Shown here: one piece after another, positions 33,955 through 45,400 of the stretch | Layout of the letters: every line of letters begins with the position of its first letter | How positions within the stretch are numbered: position 1 is the first letter of the stretch | Assembly: GCA_026397505.1 (NCBI GenBank) | Contig: JAPLUR010000052.1 | Coordinates: 1 to 64,000, forward strand | Reading direction: 5' to 3' | DNA: 64,000 bases | DNA from: Candidatus Zixiibacteriota bacterium | GTDB lineage: Bacteria; Zixibacteria; MSB-5A5; GN15; PGXB01 | Translations under genes and position numbers: made by a program | Notes under the pieces: model-generated | Databases searched by the model: none | What the model saw: the letters and a program-made list of their open reading frames with translations, nothing else | Told to the model about the DNA's origin: nothing

Positions 33955-36900
33955 GTGTACCTTAAGAGATTGGAACTTCTGGGATTTAAATCATTTCCGG
34001 ATAAAACCGTCATAAAACTGACCGGCGGAGTAATCGGCGTCGTGGGACCAAACGGATGCGGCAAAACCAATATTCTTGATTCCATCCGCTGGGTTCTTGG
34101 AGAGCAAAAAGTGTCTCTGTTGCGCGGCACAAAAATGGAAGAGATAATTTTCAACGGCACGCGCGATATCAAGCCTCTCGGAATGGCCGAGGTCACATTG
34201 GTGATACAAAACAGCAAAGGCATTCTGCCCACCGAATACAGCGAAGTGCAGATAACGCGACGGCTGTTTCGCTCCGGGGAGGCGGAATATCTCCTCAATA
34301 AAATTCCCTGCCGGCTGAAAGACATTGCTGACCTTCTGATGGATACCGGCATCGGGGCGCATGTTTATTCGGTCATTCAGCAGGACATGATTGACGCCAT
34401 CCTTTCCGACCGGACAGACGACCGCCGCTTTCTTTTTGAGGAGGCGGCCGGCATTTCCAAATACAAAAATCGCAAAAAGGCCGCTATTCGCAAACTGGAA
34501 GCGACCGAACAGGATTTGCTGCGCCTGAAAGATATCGTGGCGGAGGTCACGGTACAGGTGAATTCGCTCAATCGCCAAATGAAGAAGGCGGAACGGTATC
34601 AGAAAATGGCCGAGGAATTGAAGGGCTGGGAGATTTTCCTTGGCAAGAACGCCTCCGATACGCTCCAGAATGAACGCCGAGCCATATTGACCCGCAGAGA
34701 TTCCCTGCTTGATGCCAGAGTCGCATGTGATGCCGCTATTGACACCCTTTCGGCTCAACAGGAAGAGCAGCGCAAGGAATTGACCGACCTTGACCGCGAG
34801 TTAACGGCGATATCGAATCTGGTCTATGAGAAATCGGAAGCGGCTCATGCGCTCGAAAAGGAAATATCGATTTTGCGTGAAAAAAGGGAGAACGCCCGTC
34901 AACTGCAGGAGCGGAATACATTCGATATTCAGGCCTTTCAGAAACGCAAAGAAATATTGGCCGAGCAGATTGAGGAGACCCGCCGGGAACTTGAAAAGGT
35001 CGAATCGGAGTCGGGCGCCCACGTGGAGGAGGTTGCCCATTCCGAACAGAATCTGAATGAGGCCGATGAGAAAGTTCTTGCCGCCCGCCGGGCCCGCGAT
35101 GAGTTGAGCAAGGAACTCATGGCTCTGGAGGGGCGCCTTTCCGCAGGGAAAAGCGATGACAGCAATCTCAAAGAGCAGGAATCCGACATCAACACTTCTC
35201 TGATTGAGTTGATCAAATTGCATTCTGAAGCGGGCAATAATCGCGATAAGATTGCCGCGCGTCTGGCCGAACTTGAAAGCTCGGGCGTCACGATTGCCGC
35301 GCAGATAAGCGGCCTCCAGAATCAGCAGAATACATGGGAATCGGAAATTCGCGGTTTTGATGCCCGGCTTGAGGAACTCTCGGGCGAGATTTTTGACCTG
35401 ACAGCATCACTCGAGGCGGCCGAGGCCCGCAGGCATCTTCTTAGCGAGATGATCACTCATTACGAGGGATACAGCGCCGGAGTCGTCACCACTTTCGAAA
35501 ATAGGGAACGGTGGCCCGGTCTGATCGGTACCGTGGCCGAGCATTTGACGCCGCACGGAGGTTTTGAGGATGCCATTGAGGCTGCTCTCGGCGAAACAGC
35601 CGAGTTCATGATTTCCAGGGATCGGGAGACCGCTGATGGTGTAATCAGTTTCCTGCGCCAGGAGAAGAAGGGTAAGGCGGGATTGATTATACTGAACGAA
35701 GCTGGTTTCAATACGGGGGTCACCCGACCGGAACTGAACGGCGAGAGCTTTCTCGGCTGGGGCGATCAATATGTCACCGTTTCAGAAGAACTGAAACCTC
35801 TGGCGCACCTGCTTCTATCGCGCATAGCCGTCATAAAGCCGGAGAATAATAAATGCATTCTGGATGCCCTCCCGATGTATTTCGCGGCCGTTACGACCGA
35901 CGGAAAGCTTTTTGAGAATAGAGCCATTGTTTCGGGCGGTTCAAATGAAGGGTTGTCCCTTTTCGGACGAAAAGAAAAAATTGCCGAGCAGGATAGAATT
36001 CTCCAGGAACTCAACGGCAAAATCGCCGAGATCAAAACCGCGAGGAATCAGATTACTTCCGAGCTTGGTTCAAAGCAGGCCGAATTGCACGGCATACTCT
36101 CACAACTGGATAATCTTAAGGAAGAATCCGACCGGGTGCACACGGAATTGACTTCAACCCGGTACGAAATGCAGACGGTTGAAACCGAGATGCGCCGGCT
36201 GGAAAAAGAAAAAAAGGCTTTTTCGGATAAGCTGGAACTCCTTAAGAGCCGCCAATACGATCTTTCCCTTAATTATGACCAGCTTGCCCGCGAAAAGGAA
36301 ACGCTGGTCGGCCGGTTGCAGGAGCACGAGATGGTTATTGGGCAACTGGAGCGGGATTCGGAAGAGGCCCAGAACCGACTATCGTCCGTGCAGATCCGTC
36401 AGATTGAATTAAGGAGCAAAAAGCAGCAGCTGGAAAGTCAGATTCGCCATACCGGCGAGTTGATCGCTGAGATTGATCAGAATGCAACCGCCAAGTCGCA
36501 GGAAATTGTTTCCGCCGAGCAGGAAATCGCCGGCTCGCTGGACAGGATTGCCGGATTGGAGAAGGAATTGAAGCAGTTGTTTGACGCCCGCGCGGTTCTG
36601 GCGGACAAGCAGAACGGTATCCGCAATACATATAGTGGCCTTCAGGAAAGTCTGGTCACGCGCGAAAAGGAAATCAAACAACAGCGCCAGACCCGTGAGG
36701 AAGCCCTGGAGGAACTGCATGCGGCCGAATTGAGAATGACCGCAATTGAGGCCGAGGTCAGGAATATCACCGAGAAAATCCGCAATGATTACGACCTTGA
36801 ACTGGAAGCGATCACGGCCGAGCCTCCCGACAGCAGACTTCCCGAAGAAAAACGCCTGGAGCGTCTGCATGAATTGAAGGATTTGATGAAGAATTTCGGC

Positions 36901-37623
36901 GGGGTCAATCTCCTGGCGCTGGAAGAGTACCTTACTTCGAAAGAGCGGCAGGAATTTCTCAGCGCCCAGATGAACGACCTTCTTAATGCCAAATCGACAC
37001 TGCAATCGACGATTACAAAAATCAATGTCACGGCCAAGAATCTTTTCCTGGAGACTTTTGCCCGCGTGCGCGAGAATTTCAAAAAGGTCTTCGAGGAATT
37101 GTTCACCGGGGGTGATGCTGATATCCGCCTGCTCGATGAAGCCGATCCCCTTGAATCGCCCATTGAAATTATCGCCCGCCCGCGAGGCAAGAAGCTATTA
37201 TCAATCGCGCAGATGTCCGGCGGCGAAAGAGCCCTTACGGCCATTTCCCTGCTTTTTGCCATCTATCTGGTTAAACCATCCCCCTTCTGTATCCTGGATG
37301 AAATCGATGCCCCGCTGGACGATGCCAACATCCATCGCTTCTTGCGGATGATTAAAGCCTTCTCCGATCAGACTCAGTTTATTATCATCACGCATAATAA
37401 GATAACCATGGAAGCGGCTGATGTTTTATATGGCGTTACAATGGAGCAGCCGGGGATTTCCCGAGTCGTCTCGGTCCGCTTCAATGAAGAAGCCGATGAA
37501 AGCCTTATCAACACCTCCATCGCCGAGGCCGATTACACTCCTGTCGCACATCATGCCGATAATGCACGAACAAGAGTGTTCTCCGATTCCGGAAATGAAA
37601 TATCGGATGATCCCGGGGCTTGA
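33955..37623 (+). CDS. smc: Chromosome segregation ATPase SMC
   Basis: A 1222-residue SMC that, as a dimer with ScpA/ScpB, condenses and segregates the chromosome. The N-terminal head has Walker A GPNGCGKTNILDSI (about 32-45) and a Q-loop region; two long coiled coils (about 170-490 and 670-1020) flank a hinge (about 510-640, GLIGTVAEHLTPHGGFEDAIE); the C-terminal head has the ABC signature AQMSGGERALTAISLLFAI and the Walker B FCILDEIDAPLDDAN. It starts with GTG 4 nt after GGAGG. scpAB are not in the window. ftsY follows 20 nt downstream. Confidence 0.97.
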   Translation: MYLKRLELLGFKSFPDKTVIKLTGGVIGVVGPNGCGKTNILDSIRWVLGEQKVSLLRGTKMEEIIFNGTRDIKPLGMAEVTLVIQNSKGILPTEYSEVQITRRLFRSGEAEYLLNKIPCRLKDIADLLMDTGIGAHVYSVIQQDMIDAILSDRTDDRRFLFEEAAGISKYKNRKKAAIRKLEATEQDLLRLKDIVAEVTVQVNSLNRQMKKAERYQKMAEELKGWEIFLGKNASDTLQNERRAILTRRDSLLDARVACDAAIDTLSAQQEEQRKELTDLDRELTAISNLVYEKSEAAHALEKEISILREKRENARQLQERNTFDIQAFQKRKEILAEQIEETRRELEKVESESGAHVEEVAHSEQNLNEADEKVLAARRARDELSKELMALEGRLSAGKSDDSNLKEQESDINTSLIELIKLHSEAGNNRDKIAARLAELESSGVTIAAQISGLQNQQNTWESEIRGFDARLEELSGEIFDLTASLEAAEARRHLLSEMITHYEGYSAGVVTTFENRERWPGLIGTVAEHLTPHGGFEDAIEAALGETAEFMISRDRETADGVISFLRQEKKGKAGLIILNEAGFNTGVTRPELNGESFLGWGDQYVTVSEELKPLAHLLLSRIAVIKPENNKCILDALPMYFAAVTTDGKLFENRAIVSGGSNEGLSLFGRKEKIAEQDRILQELNGKIAEIKTARNQITSELGSKQAELHGILSQLDNLKEESDRVHTELTSTRYEMQTVETEMRRLEKEKKAFSDKLELLKSRQYDLSLNYDQLAREKETLVGRLQEHEMVIGQLERDSEEAQNRLSSVQIRQIELRSKKQQLESQIRHTGELIAEIDQNATAKSQEIVSAEQEIAGSLDRIAGLEKELKQLFDARAVLADKQNGIRNTYSGLQESLVTREKEIKQQRQTREEALEELHAAELRMTAIEAEVRNITEKIRNDYDLELEAITAEPPDSRLPEEKRLERLHELKDLMKNFGGVNLLALEEYLTSKERQEFLSAQMNDLLNAKSTLQSTITKINVTAKNLFLETFARVRENFKKVFEELFTGGDADIRLLDEADPLESPIEIIARPRGKKLLSIAQMSGGERALTAISLLFAIYLVKPSPFCILDEIDAPLDDANIHRFLRMIKAFSDQTQFIIITHNKITMEAADVLYGVTMEQPGISRVVSVRFNEEADESLINTSIAEADYTPVAHHADNARTRVFSDSGNEISDDPGA

Positions 37624-37642
37624 TTGACCAGGTTCTGCTTCC

Positions 37643-38560
37643 ATGTTTTCCGGATTTAAGAAGCTAAAGGAATCGCTGGCAAAAACGCGGGATTCCCTGC
37701 TGGGTCGTATTGGACAGGTGATCTCCGGACGTAAGATTGATGACCAGCTCCTTGATGAAATCGAAGAGATTCTTCTCAAAGCCGATATCGGCGTGGCGGC
37801 AACCGACAGGATAATTGAAAATCTCCGCCAGGAAGCGCAAAGCGCCAAAATCACCGAAAGTGAGGCTGTATTCACGCTTCTCAAGAACAGCATTGCGGAA
37901 ATAATGGACAGGAAAGTCAAAGCGCCCGACTCCAACAGCGATGTTTGGCCGCAGGTCTGGCTGATAACCGGCGTAAACGGTACCGGAAAGACAACGACCA
38001 TCGGGAAATTGGCCCACCATTTTAAGAAAGAGGGGAAGGTCGTTATGATTGCCGCCTGCGATACGTTCCGGGCGGCCGCCGTGGAACAACTGGCGATCTG
38101 GGCGGAAAGGTCGGGCGTGAGTTTTATCAGGGCTCAATCTGGGGCGGATCCGGCCTCCATTGCCTTTGATGCCGCCACGGCCGCCATAACCCGCAAGGCC
38201 GATTATCTGTTGATTGACACCGCCGGCAGGCTGCACACCAAGGCCAACCTCATGGAAGAACTCAAGAAAATACGCCGGGTGGTGGAGAAGATTGTCCCTG
38301 CACAGCAGATTCAGGCCAAGCTGATCATCGATGGAACCACGGGGCAAAATGCTCTGTCGCAGGTAAAGGTTTTTGCCGATGCGGTCGGCTGTGATGGTAT
38401 TATTCTTACCAAGTTGGACGGTACCGCCCGCGGCGGCATCGTCGTGGCCATTGCCGAGGAGTTGAATGTCCCGGTTGATTTTGTCGGCATCGGCGAATCT
38501 ATCGATGACCTGCAGCCGTTCGATTCCCGGGAATTTGTGGAGGCGCTTTTTGAAAGCTGA
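37643..38560 (+). CDS. ftsY: SRP receptor GTPase FtsY
   Basis: A 305-residue GTPase that docks the signal recognition particle at the inner membrane. The helical N domain (about 1-95) is followed by the G domain with GVNGTGKTTTIGKLA (about 112-126), DTFRAAAVEQL (about 142), the DTAGRLHTKANLMEEL element (about 192) and TKLDGTARGG (about 257). The acidic A domain found in some species is absent, as in many bacteria. ffh is not in the window. Confidence 0.96.
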   Translation: MFSGFKKLKESLAKTRDSLLGRIGQVISGRKIDDQLLDEIEEILLKADIGVAATDRIIENLRQEAQSAKITESEAVFTLLKNSIAEIMDRKVKAPDSNSDVWPQVWLITGVNGTGKTTTIGKLAHHFKKEGKVVMIAACDTFRAAAVEQLAIWAERSGVSFIRAQSGADPASIAFDAATAAITRKADYLLIDTAGRLHTKANLMEELKKIRRVVEKIVPAQQIQAKLIIDGTTGQNALSQVKVFADAVGCDGIILTKLDGTARGGIVVAIAEELNVPVDFVGIGESIDDLQPFDSREFVEALFES

Positions 38561-38564
38561 AGAG

Positions 38565-38951
38565 ATGCAAATTGTATCCCACTGCCGCGAAGAACTGATT
38601 GATATCACCGCCTTACTTGAGGCTTTTGTGAATAAAAGCAATCTTGTTGACGGCACTGTCTTGATCTTTGTTCCACACACTACCGCTGCCGTAACTATCA
38701 GTGAAAACGCCGATCCGGATGTCAAGCGTGATATCCTTTATAAATTGAATAAGGAGTTTCCTCCGTCGGATGGCTATCGGCATGGGGAGGGGAATTCCGA
38801 TGCCCACATAAAATCCTCTCTGGTCGGTCCGTCGCTGCAAGTGATTGTATCCAACAAAAAACTCCTGCTGGGCGCCTGGCAGGGTATCTATTTCTGTGAA
38901 TTCGACGGTCCGCGTACCAGGAAGATATATTTGAAATCTGTGGCCGGCTGA
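38565..38951 (+). CDS. YjbQ/UPF0047 family protein
   Basis: A 128-residue protein of the UPF0047 family, small beta-rich homotrimers that bind phosphate or metal and have been reported with thiamine phosphate synthase activity in some bacteria. Conserved stretches are VFVPHTTAAVTISENADPDVK (positions about 29-49, the HTT-AAV core), HGEGNSDAHIKSSLVG and WQGIYFCEFDGPR. The true start is probably ATG 38565, 4 nt after the ftsY stop; the frame open further upstream lies within ftsY. It overlaps rlmH by one base. Confidence 0.85.
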   Translation: MQIVSHCREELIDITALLEAFVNKSNLVDGTVLIFVPHTTAAVTISENADPDVKRDILYKLNKEFPPSDGYRHGEGNSDAHIKSSLVGPSLQVIVSNKKLLLGAWQGIYFCEFDGPRTRKIYLKSVAG

Positions 38952-39418
38952 TGTTCCGAATCGATATACTCGCCCTGGGCAAGAACAAAGACCGCTGGGT
39001 CGATGAGGCAGTTACACATTATATCACCTTACTTAAGAAATTTGCCAAAGTAAATATTATTTATATACCGGACATAAAAGGGGCAAAGAATTTCAATGTG
39101 CAGGAACTGCGGCGGGCCGAAGCGGCCGCCATTGAAAAGAAACTACACTCAGACTATTCTATTGCCCTTTCGGATCGAGGGAAGGCTCTCAGTTCCGATG
39201 AATTCGCGCGTTTTCTGTCCAAAATAATGATGAGAAGCGGCAACAGCGAATTCGTCATCGGCGGAATTTATGGTCTGGACAGCTCTGTCATAGAGAAGTG
39301 CCGCGCGACACTTTCGCTATCCCCCATGACTTTTTCACATCAATTGGTTCGCCCGATATTGCTTGAGCAGCTTTTTCGCGCCTATTCGATTCTTTCCGGC
39401 GGAAAGTACCACAAATAG
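38951..39418 (+). CDS. rlmH: 23S rRNA (pseudouridine-1915-N3) methyltransferase RlmH
   Basis: A 155-residue SPOUT-family enzyme that methylates N3 of pseudouridine 1915 in helix 69 of 23S rRNA using S-adenosylmethionine. Family motifs are present: FVIGGIYGLDSSV (about 97-109) and the knot segment LSLSPMTFSHQLVRPILLEQ plus YSILSGGKYHK at the end. It ends the plus-strand run, followed by a strong terminator. Confidence 0.96.
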   Translation: MFRIDILALGKNKDRWVDEAVTHYITLLKKFAKVNIIYIPDIKGAKNFNVQELRRAEAAAIEKKLHSDYSIALSDRGKALSSDEFARFLSKIMMRSGNSEFVIGGIYGLDSSVIEKCRATLSLSPMTFSHQLVRPILLEQLFRAYSILSGGKYHK

Positions 39419-39420
39419 GA

Positions 39421-39451
39421 CGAGCCGGCCTGAGGGAGGCCGGCTCGTTTT
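39421..39451 (+). terminator. Intrinsic terminator after rlmH
   Basis: CGAGCCGGCCT-GAGGG-AGGCCGGCTCG, a perfect 11-bp stem with a 5-nt loop, followed by TTTT, starting 2 nt after the rlmH stop. The T run is only strong on the plus strand, so it mainly ends the maf-rlmH operon and may assist the convergent giant gene. Confidence 0.85.
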
Positions 39452-39471
39452 GAAGGAAAGAGTACTACCTT

Positions 39472-42400
39472 TTATTTAAGCAGGGTCATTTTCTTCGTAG
39501 CGCAAAAATCACCGGCTTTAATCTTGTAGAAGTAAACTCCCGATGTCACCGGCTGGCCGTCATCATTCTTGCCATCCCAGATAATAGTCATCGTACCCGC
39601 AGCCGCATTACCGCTCATCTGTTTCACAACCCGTCCGTTGACATTGAAGATCGTCATCTGCCACCGGCAGGCGACAGGTATGGTCATGTCAATCGACGTT
39701 GTCGGGTTGAACGGATTGGGGTAATTCTGAGACAAAACGAAAGCTTTGGGTACCGGATCGCCAACCAATCTGGTCACCAGATTCTCACCGTAATAGCCGG
39801 CGAAAGATGTCTCGACCAGCTTGATATTACCGGTGCCGTTGTATCTGATGTTCAACAATTCGCCGTCACCGGGGTCAATCTTATCTCCGGTATCATAGCT
39901 ATAGAGCAGAACTCTTATTTCGGAATCATTAATGACATATTTCAGATCCATCTCCCCTGCTGCCCAGCCAAGCTCCACGGCGCTCGGGGTAAGACCGCTA
40001 TATTTGAAGACCAGAAGCCCGGCGCCGACAGGATTGCCGTTATGCATCGATATACTCAGCTTGCTGCCGTTATTTCGTGTGAACAAGTCAATGGCGGCGG
40101 CTTCGGGCGAGAGCTTGGGTATCGGTGAGGCATCGCCGGTGATCACACGGATAAGATATACCAGGTCGGCGACAGTCAGAACCATACCGTCGGCATTGAC
40201 GTCGGAAGCAGCCGTCTGGCCGTTCACCGAGACTGTGAAAGCTCTCAGGCCATACAGGAAGTAGTTGGTGAAAACAACCGCATCACCAATTTCATACGCA
40301 ACATTATTGAGGTTGAGATCCCCGCGCGCATCTATAGAATCGGGATGCGTGACGCAGATACCACCGTTATGGAAGTAGATACAGCGAATAGGGATGGTCT
40401 TGCCTCCCTTGAGACATGAATCAGGCGCACCCAGACCGTTGATACGATGGTTTTCCGGATAAAGAGCTTCATTAAACTCATCCCATAAGATGTCGCCGGA
40501 ACTATTATATATCCGGGAATCCAGGTAAAGAGAATTACCGCTCGGGTCACTGAAGGCATTGTCGCCGCAGTCGACCCAGTAGAAATTCAGGGGAAGGAAC
40601 TGGCCGCCCAGATTCTGGTCATTGGCAACCTTAAAATTGAGTCGTGCCAGGACGCCGTGGGGAGCCAACTGGTCCTGAGGCGGATGGAACGGCCCATTGT
40701 TGACATCGGCAATGCCGACCAGCCGCAATAAACCGGAGGGGCAGCCTGACCCGCAATCACCTTCATTTCCCAGGCGATAAGTGAAATACTCCCAGCCGTC
40801 TATCGAAAATCCCTTGGAAGCCGTGAAGAACTGCATCACTGATGCATCATAACTGATCAGCAGATCAAAGCCGCCGATGGGATCATTGGTGGTAATTTCA
40901 AGATTCACCGGCACAATGGAACCCACCACAACACACGAGTCGGTCTTGATGGCAATATCGATACAGACGCCGCACAGGGGCGATTGAAAGACGCTCACAT
41001 TCATTGATTTGGTGATGGTTCGGCATCCGTCATTAGCTTCGAAACAGAATTGATAAGTTGTATCGACCCGCAACGGCGTGAAGCAGAGTTTCCCGCTGTC
41101 GGCACGGATCGCCGTGAAGGATCCAAGTCCGCAAGTTTTGGTTATGGTCACCGGATCGCCATCGGGGTCGGTGGCAAAAATACCATCAATGCAGATTTCC
41201 TTCAATTCGTCATTGCATCCCGGAACTTCCTGATCGGCCGGAACTGTAAGCGCCGGGGGCCGGTTATCGCGGACGGTAATATTTAACTTGCAGGTATCGG
41301 CGCCGCAGAGGGTGGAAGCTATAACAGTTACTGGATAAGTGCCCGCAGCCGTGATCGGTATACAGGCCATGCCGCCGCTGTAATGTCCGGACGGCAACAC
41401 ACTGACGATCGCGCCCGAGCCAACGACGTTAACAGGGAAACATATTTCTGAGGTTTCGGCGACACAGACGGTAGTATCAATATCACCCGGGCAGGTGACC
41501 TGCGGAGGTGTTTCCATGGAGACAATAGCCCGAACAATACAGGTATCGGCGCCGCATGGAGCAGAAGCGATAACTATCAGGCGATATGTACCGGCCGTAT
41601 CGGCAAAGAAAGATAACAGATGAGTGGAGAAATTATAGCGCCCTCTCGGAAGAATGGTAACATTGGCAGTCGCGGGCGTTATCGGCAGAGGAATGCGTAC
41701 CGAGTCAGGGCGGCACAGCGAAACGGAAGTCGGCAAATCGGGGCAGATAATGTTGGCGGCTTCATCGAAGCTGACGTTAACTGTTATATCGCAAGTGTCC
41801 GCACCGCAGATGGCGGAGGCGATCGCCCGGATATGATAAGTGCCGGCCGTATCCGCCTGGAAGCAGATTTGACCATTAGCATATGCACCATAGGAGACAG
41901 TCACCTGCGCCGTCGAAGGAGTCACGCTAAGCGGGACGCAAACCTGACCGGGAGTGCAGCGGCTGCGGCTGTAGGGAGAGGTAGCACACTGAATCTGGGC
42001 TGAAGGACCACTGGTAACCGAAATGCATACCGTGTCAACGCCGGTCTTGCCGCAATTATCCTGCGCCGTAACGATCAGGCAATAATTGCCTATACCTGTC
42101 GGAGTGAAACAGATTTCCTTCTTCTCGCTATTATATGTGCCGTTCGGCTTGACTGTCACCGATTGAATATTATTGTCCGGGTCGGATATGGTCACGGGGC
42201 GGCAGATCTGACTGAAGACGCACTGGAAATAGGTGGTATCGTTGCCGGCCCTGACCTTGGGGTCGCCATTTATGGTCACATGAACTCTGAACTGGCAAGT
42301 ATCGGCACCACAGTCGGTACGGGCAATCAACGTCAACAGGTAATTGCCGGTGGTGTCGGCGCGGAAGCCGACAACTCCGTTGCGGTATACGCCGGCCGGA

Positions 42401-45400
42401 AGTACCGTCACCACGGCGGAGGCCGGGCTCACCGTCACCGGTCGGAAGATCGAATCCGCAGAGCAGAGAAATATGGATGTATCAGCCGGACAGGTTACCT
42501 GGGCGGTCTGACCGATGGCGACATTGAAGGAAAGATTACAGGTATCGGCGCCGCATTCGGATGAGGCAATAACTCTTATGTCATATATTCCTGATATATC
42601 AGCCCGGAAACAGAGCTTTCCGTCCGAATAGGTGCCATATGATGCTGTTACCACGGCATTGGTCGGAGTGATGGTAAGGTCGTAGCAAACCTGGCCAGGC
42701 TGGCAAAGGAATTTCTCAATCGGGCTGGTGGGACAGAGAATGTCGGCTCTCTCCCCTAACCGGATCGTAACGTTCATCGTGTCGGAGGCAATCAAGTTGC
42801 AGTTGTCGGTGGCGGTGACAATCATCTGATATATTCCTGCACCGGAGGGCGTGAAACAAACCTTCTTGGTCTGACTGTCGTAAGCGCCAAGATTCGTTTG
42901 AATCGTCTTAATGTTATTATCCGGATCGGTCACAGTGACTGGAATGCATATGGATCCAAGAGCGCATACCGTTATGGAAGAATCGCGCGGCAGGGTTACC
43001 ACCGGCGGTCGGTTCATTATTACCGTTATTTTTGTAGTATCGGCCGAGACGGCACCGCATGAATCAGTTGCAGTTGTTACAAACGAGTAAGTGCCGACTG
43101 CCGAAGCATTGAATGCAACCTGTCCGTTGGAGTATATGGCGCCACCGCTGACTGTCACCTGCGCGAGATTGCTGTCAGGATCGGAAATCCATACCCGGTA
43201 ATAGACCAGCCCCGGTCCGCAAAGAAGAGCCGTGCTATCAGGCGCGGAAATCACTGCCGGCGGGGTATTGAGGGTGACACGAACCATGGTCGTATCAACC
43301 GCTCTCTGTCCGCAATTATCGGTCGCGGTGATTATCAACCGGAAACTACCGGCCGCAGACGGAGTGAAACATACCGTTTTATATTTTGGATCATAGCGAC
43401 CACTCGGCGAAACTGTCACCATTCTGAGTCCGTTATCAGGGTCGGACACCGTAATCGGGAAACAGATTTCGGAAGGGCGGCACTGCGGGGCCTTGATTTC
43501 ATCAGGCGATGCCAGCACCGGCGGGCGATTAAGTACAACGCGGACTTTCATGGAGTCGGTTCCATAAGCACCGCAGGCATCTATGGCCCTTATGGCCAGG
43601 TTATAGTCCCCCTCACCGGTCGGAGCAAAGCAGATCTTACCGGTCACCGAATTGAAGTAGGCGCCCGGAGTCATAACCAGGCTGACGATATTATCATCTA
43701 CATCCGAAATCCCGGCCGGGACACAAACAGAGCCGAGCTCACAGAGGAACATAGTGGTATCGGGCGGCAACAGAACCAGCGGCCGGCTGTTCAAGGTCAC
43801 ATTGGCTTTAAAGACACAGCTATCCTTGGCACAGTTGGTCGCAACCACCACTTTGAGGTTCTTGATTACCGAGCAATTGGTATAGAAACATATCGTACCG
43901 TTGGCACGGTCGTACCAGGCCGAGGCCGGCGTGACCGTCACCGATGCCCCTTCCGGAATACCTCCGATCGACATGCAAATCGTATCCGGTTCACAAATTA
44001 ATAGTGAAGTGTCCTTCGGACAGATCAGTTCAACCGGCTGAGCCGGCTGAATCGTGACAATGGTCGTATCGGCATCACGCGTGCCGCAAGAATCGACCGC
44101 CTCCACAATAATATGATAAACTCCGGCTGACGGGGGCATGAAGCAGACCCGGCCATCGGAATAAGAACCGAGATTGCTCACTACTGTCATCAGATTCCCG
44201 TCAACATCGGTAATAGAGACAGGGATACAGACTTCCTGAGCCAGACACTCGGCAAGGGTCGTATCCGGACCGGTGAGCACCACAGGCGGAGCATTCAAAC
44301 TGACACGAACACAGACTGTCGCGGTATCGGCCCGACAATAATCGGAAGCGGTGACCCGGAAACAGAAGGTTCCCGCAGTATCGGCCATGAAAGTAATCAG
44401 GCCGCTGGTAGGATCAATACTGCCCGGAGTTGAAATAAGGCCGAAGGTAATGGGATCATTTTCGAAATCGGAGGCGCTAACATTATATGTGAACTGGCGA
44501 TGCGGTTCACAGGCAGCTATGACCGTATCTTTTCTGACAATAATAGGCGCATGGTCGTAGAGGACTCTGACTTTGAATCGGCAGGAGTCGGCGCCGCACG
44601 GCAATTGCGCGCGAACTGATATTTCATAAACACCGGCCGTATCCGGCGCGAAACAAACCGTGCCATTGCTATATGTTCCAATCGGTGAGACGGTTACCGC
44701 GGCATTTGGCGGGATAACACCCACCGGGCGGCAAATTGTCTCTGGTTTACAGAGTGTGATAATCGTGTCCGCAGGGCAGCTCAATTGCGCTGACGGGTCA
44801 ACCGTTACAATCACTTCTACAATGCAAGAGTCGGTGCCGCACTCGTTGGACGCCACCACCGTAATCTTCTGATTACCCGGTGCCTCCGGCAGGAAGCACA
44901 GCCTGCCATCTTTCCAAATGGCATTACCCGCGTCCACGCTGCGCGCATTTGCTATCGGCAAGTCGACGCAGACCGTATCCAGACGGCAGAGGGAAATATC
45001 AAAGGGTTCAATGGGACAGGTTATTTCAGGGGCAAGAATGCGGGTGGCGTTTACCTGCACCTGGCAGGTATCGGCGCCGCAACGATTGGCCGCTATAATA
45101 GTATATACCAATTGTCCTGTCGTCGCGACTTCGACACATAGCTGGCCGTTCGACCAGCTGCCGCCGTCGACGGTAATACTATCATAATTGCTTATGGGAA
45201 CATCGATGCAAATTGTCTTTGGCTCGCAGAAGGTAACATCGACCGGACCTTCCGGACAGGAGATTTGCGGCAGACCAACCTCAGTGACATTGACCGTCAC
45301 CTGGCATCTATCGGTGCCGCATTCATTGTCAGCTCTTACATTAAGGATATACTGACCGGCCCCGGATGCATTGAAGCAGAGCTTCCCATCAGACCAGGTC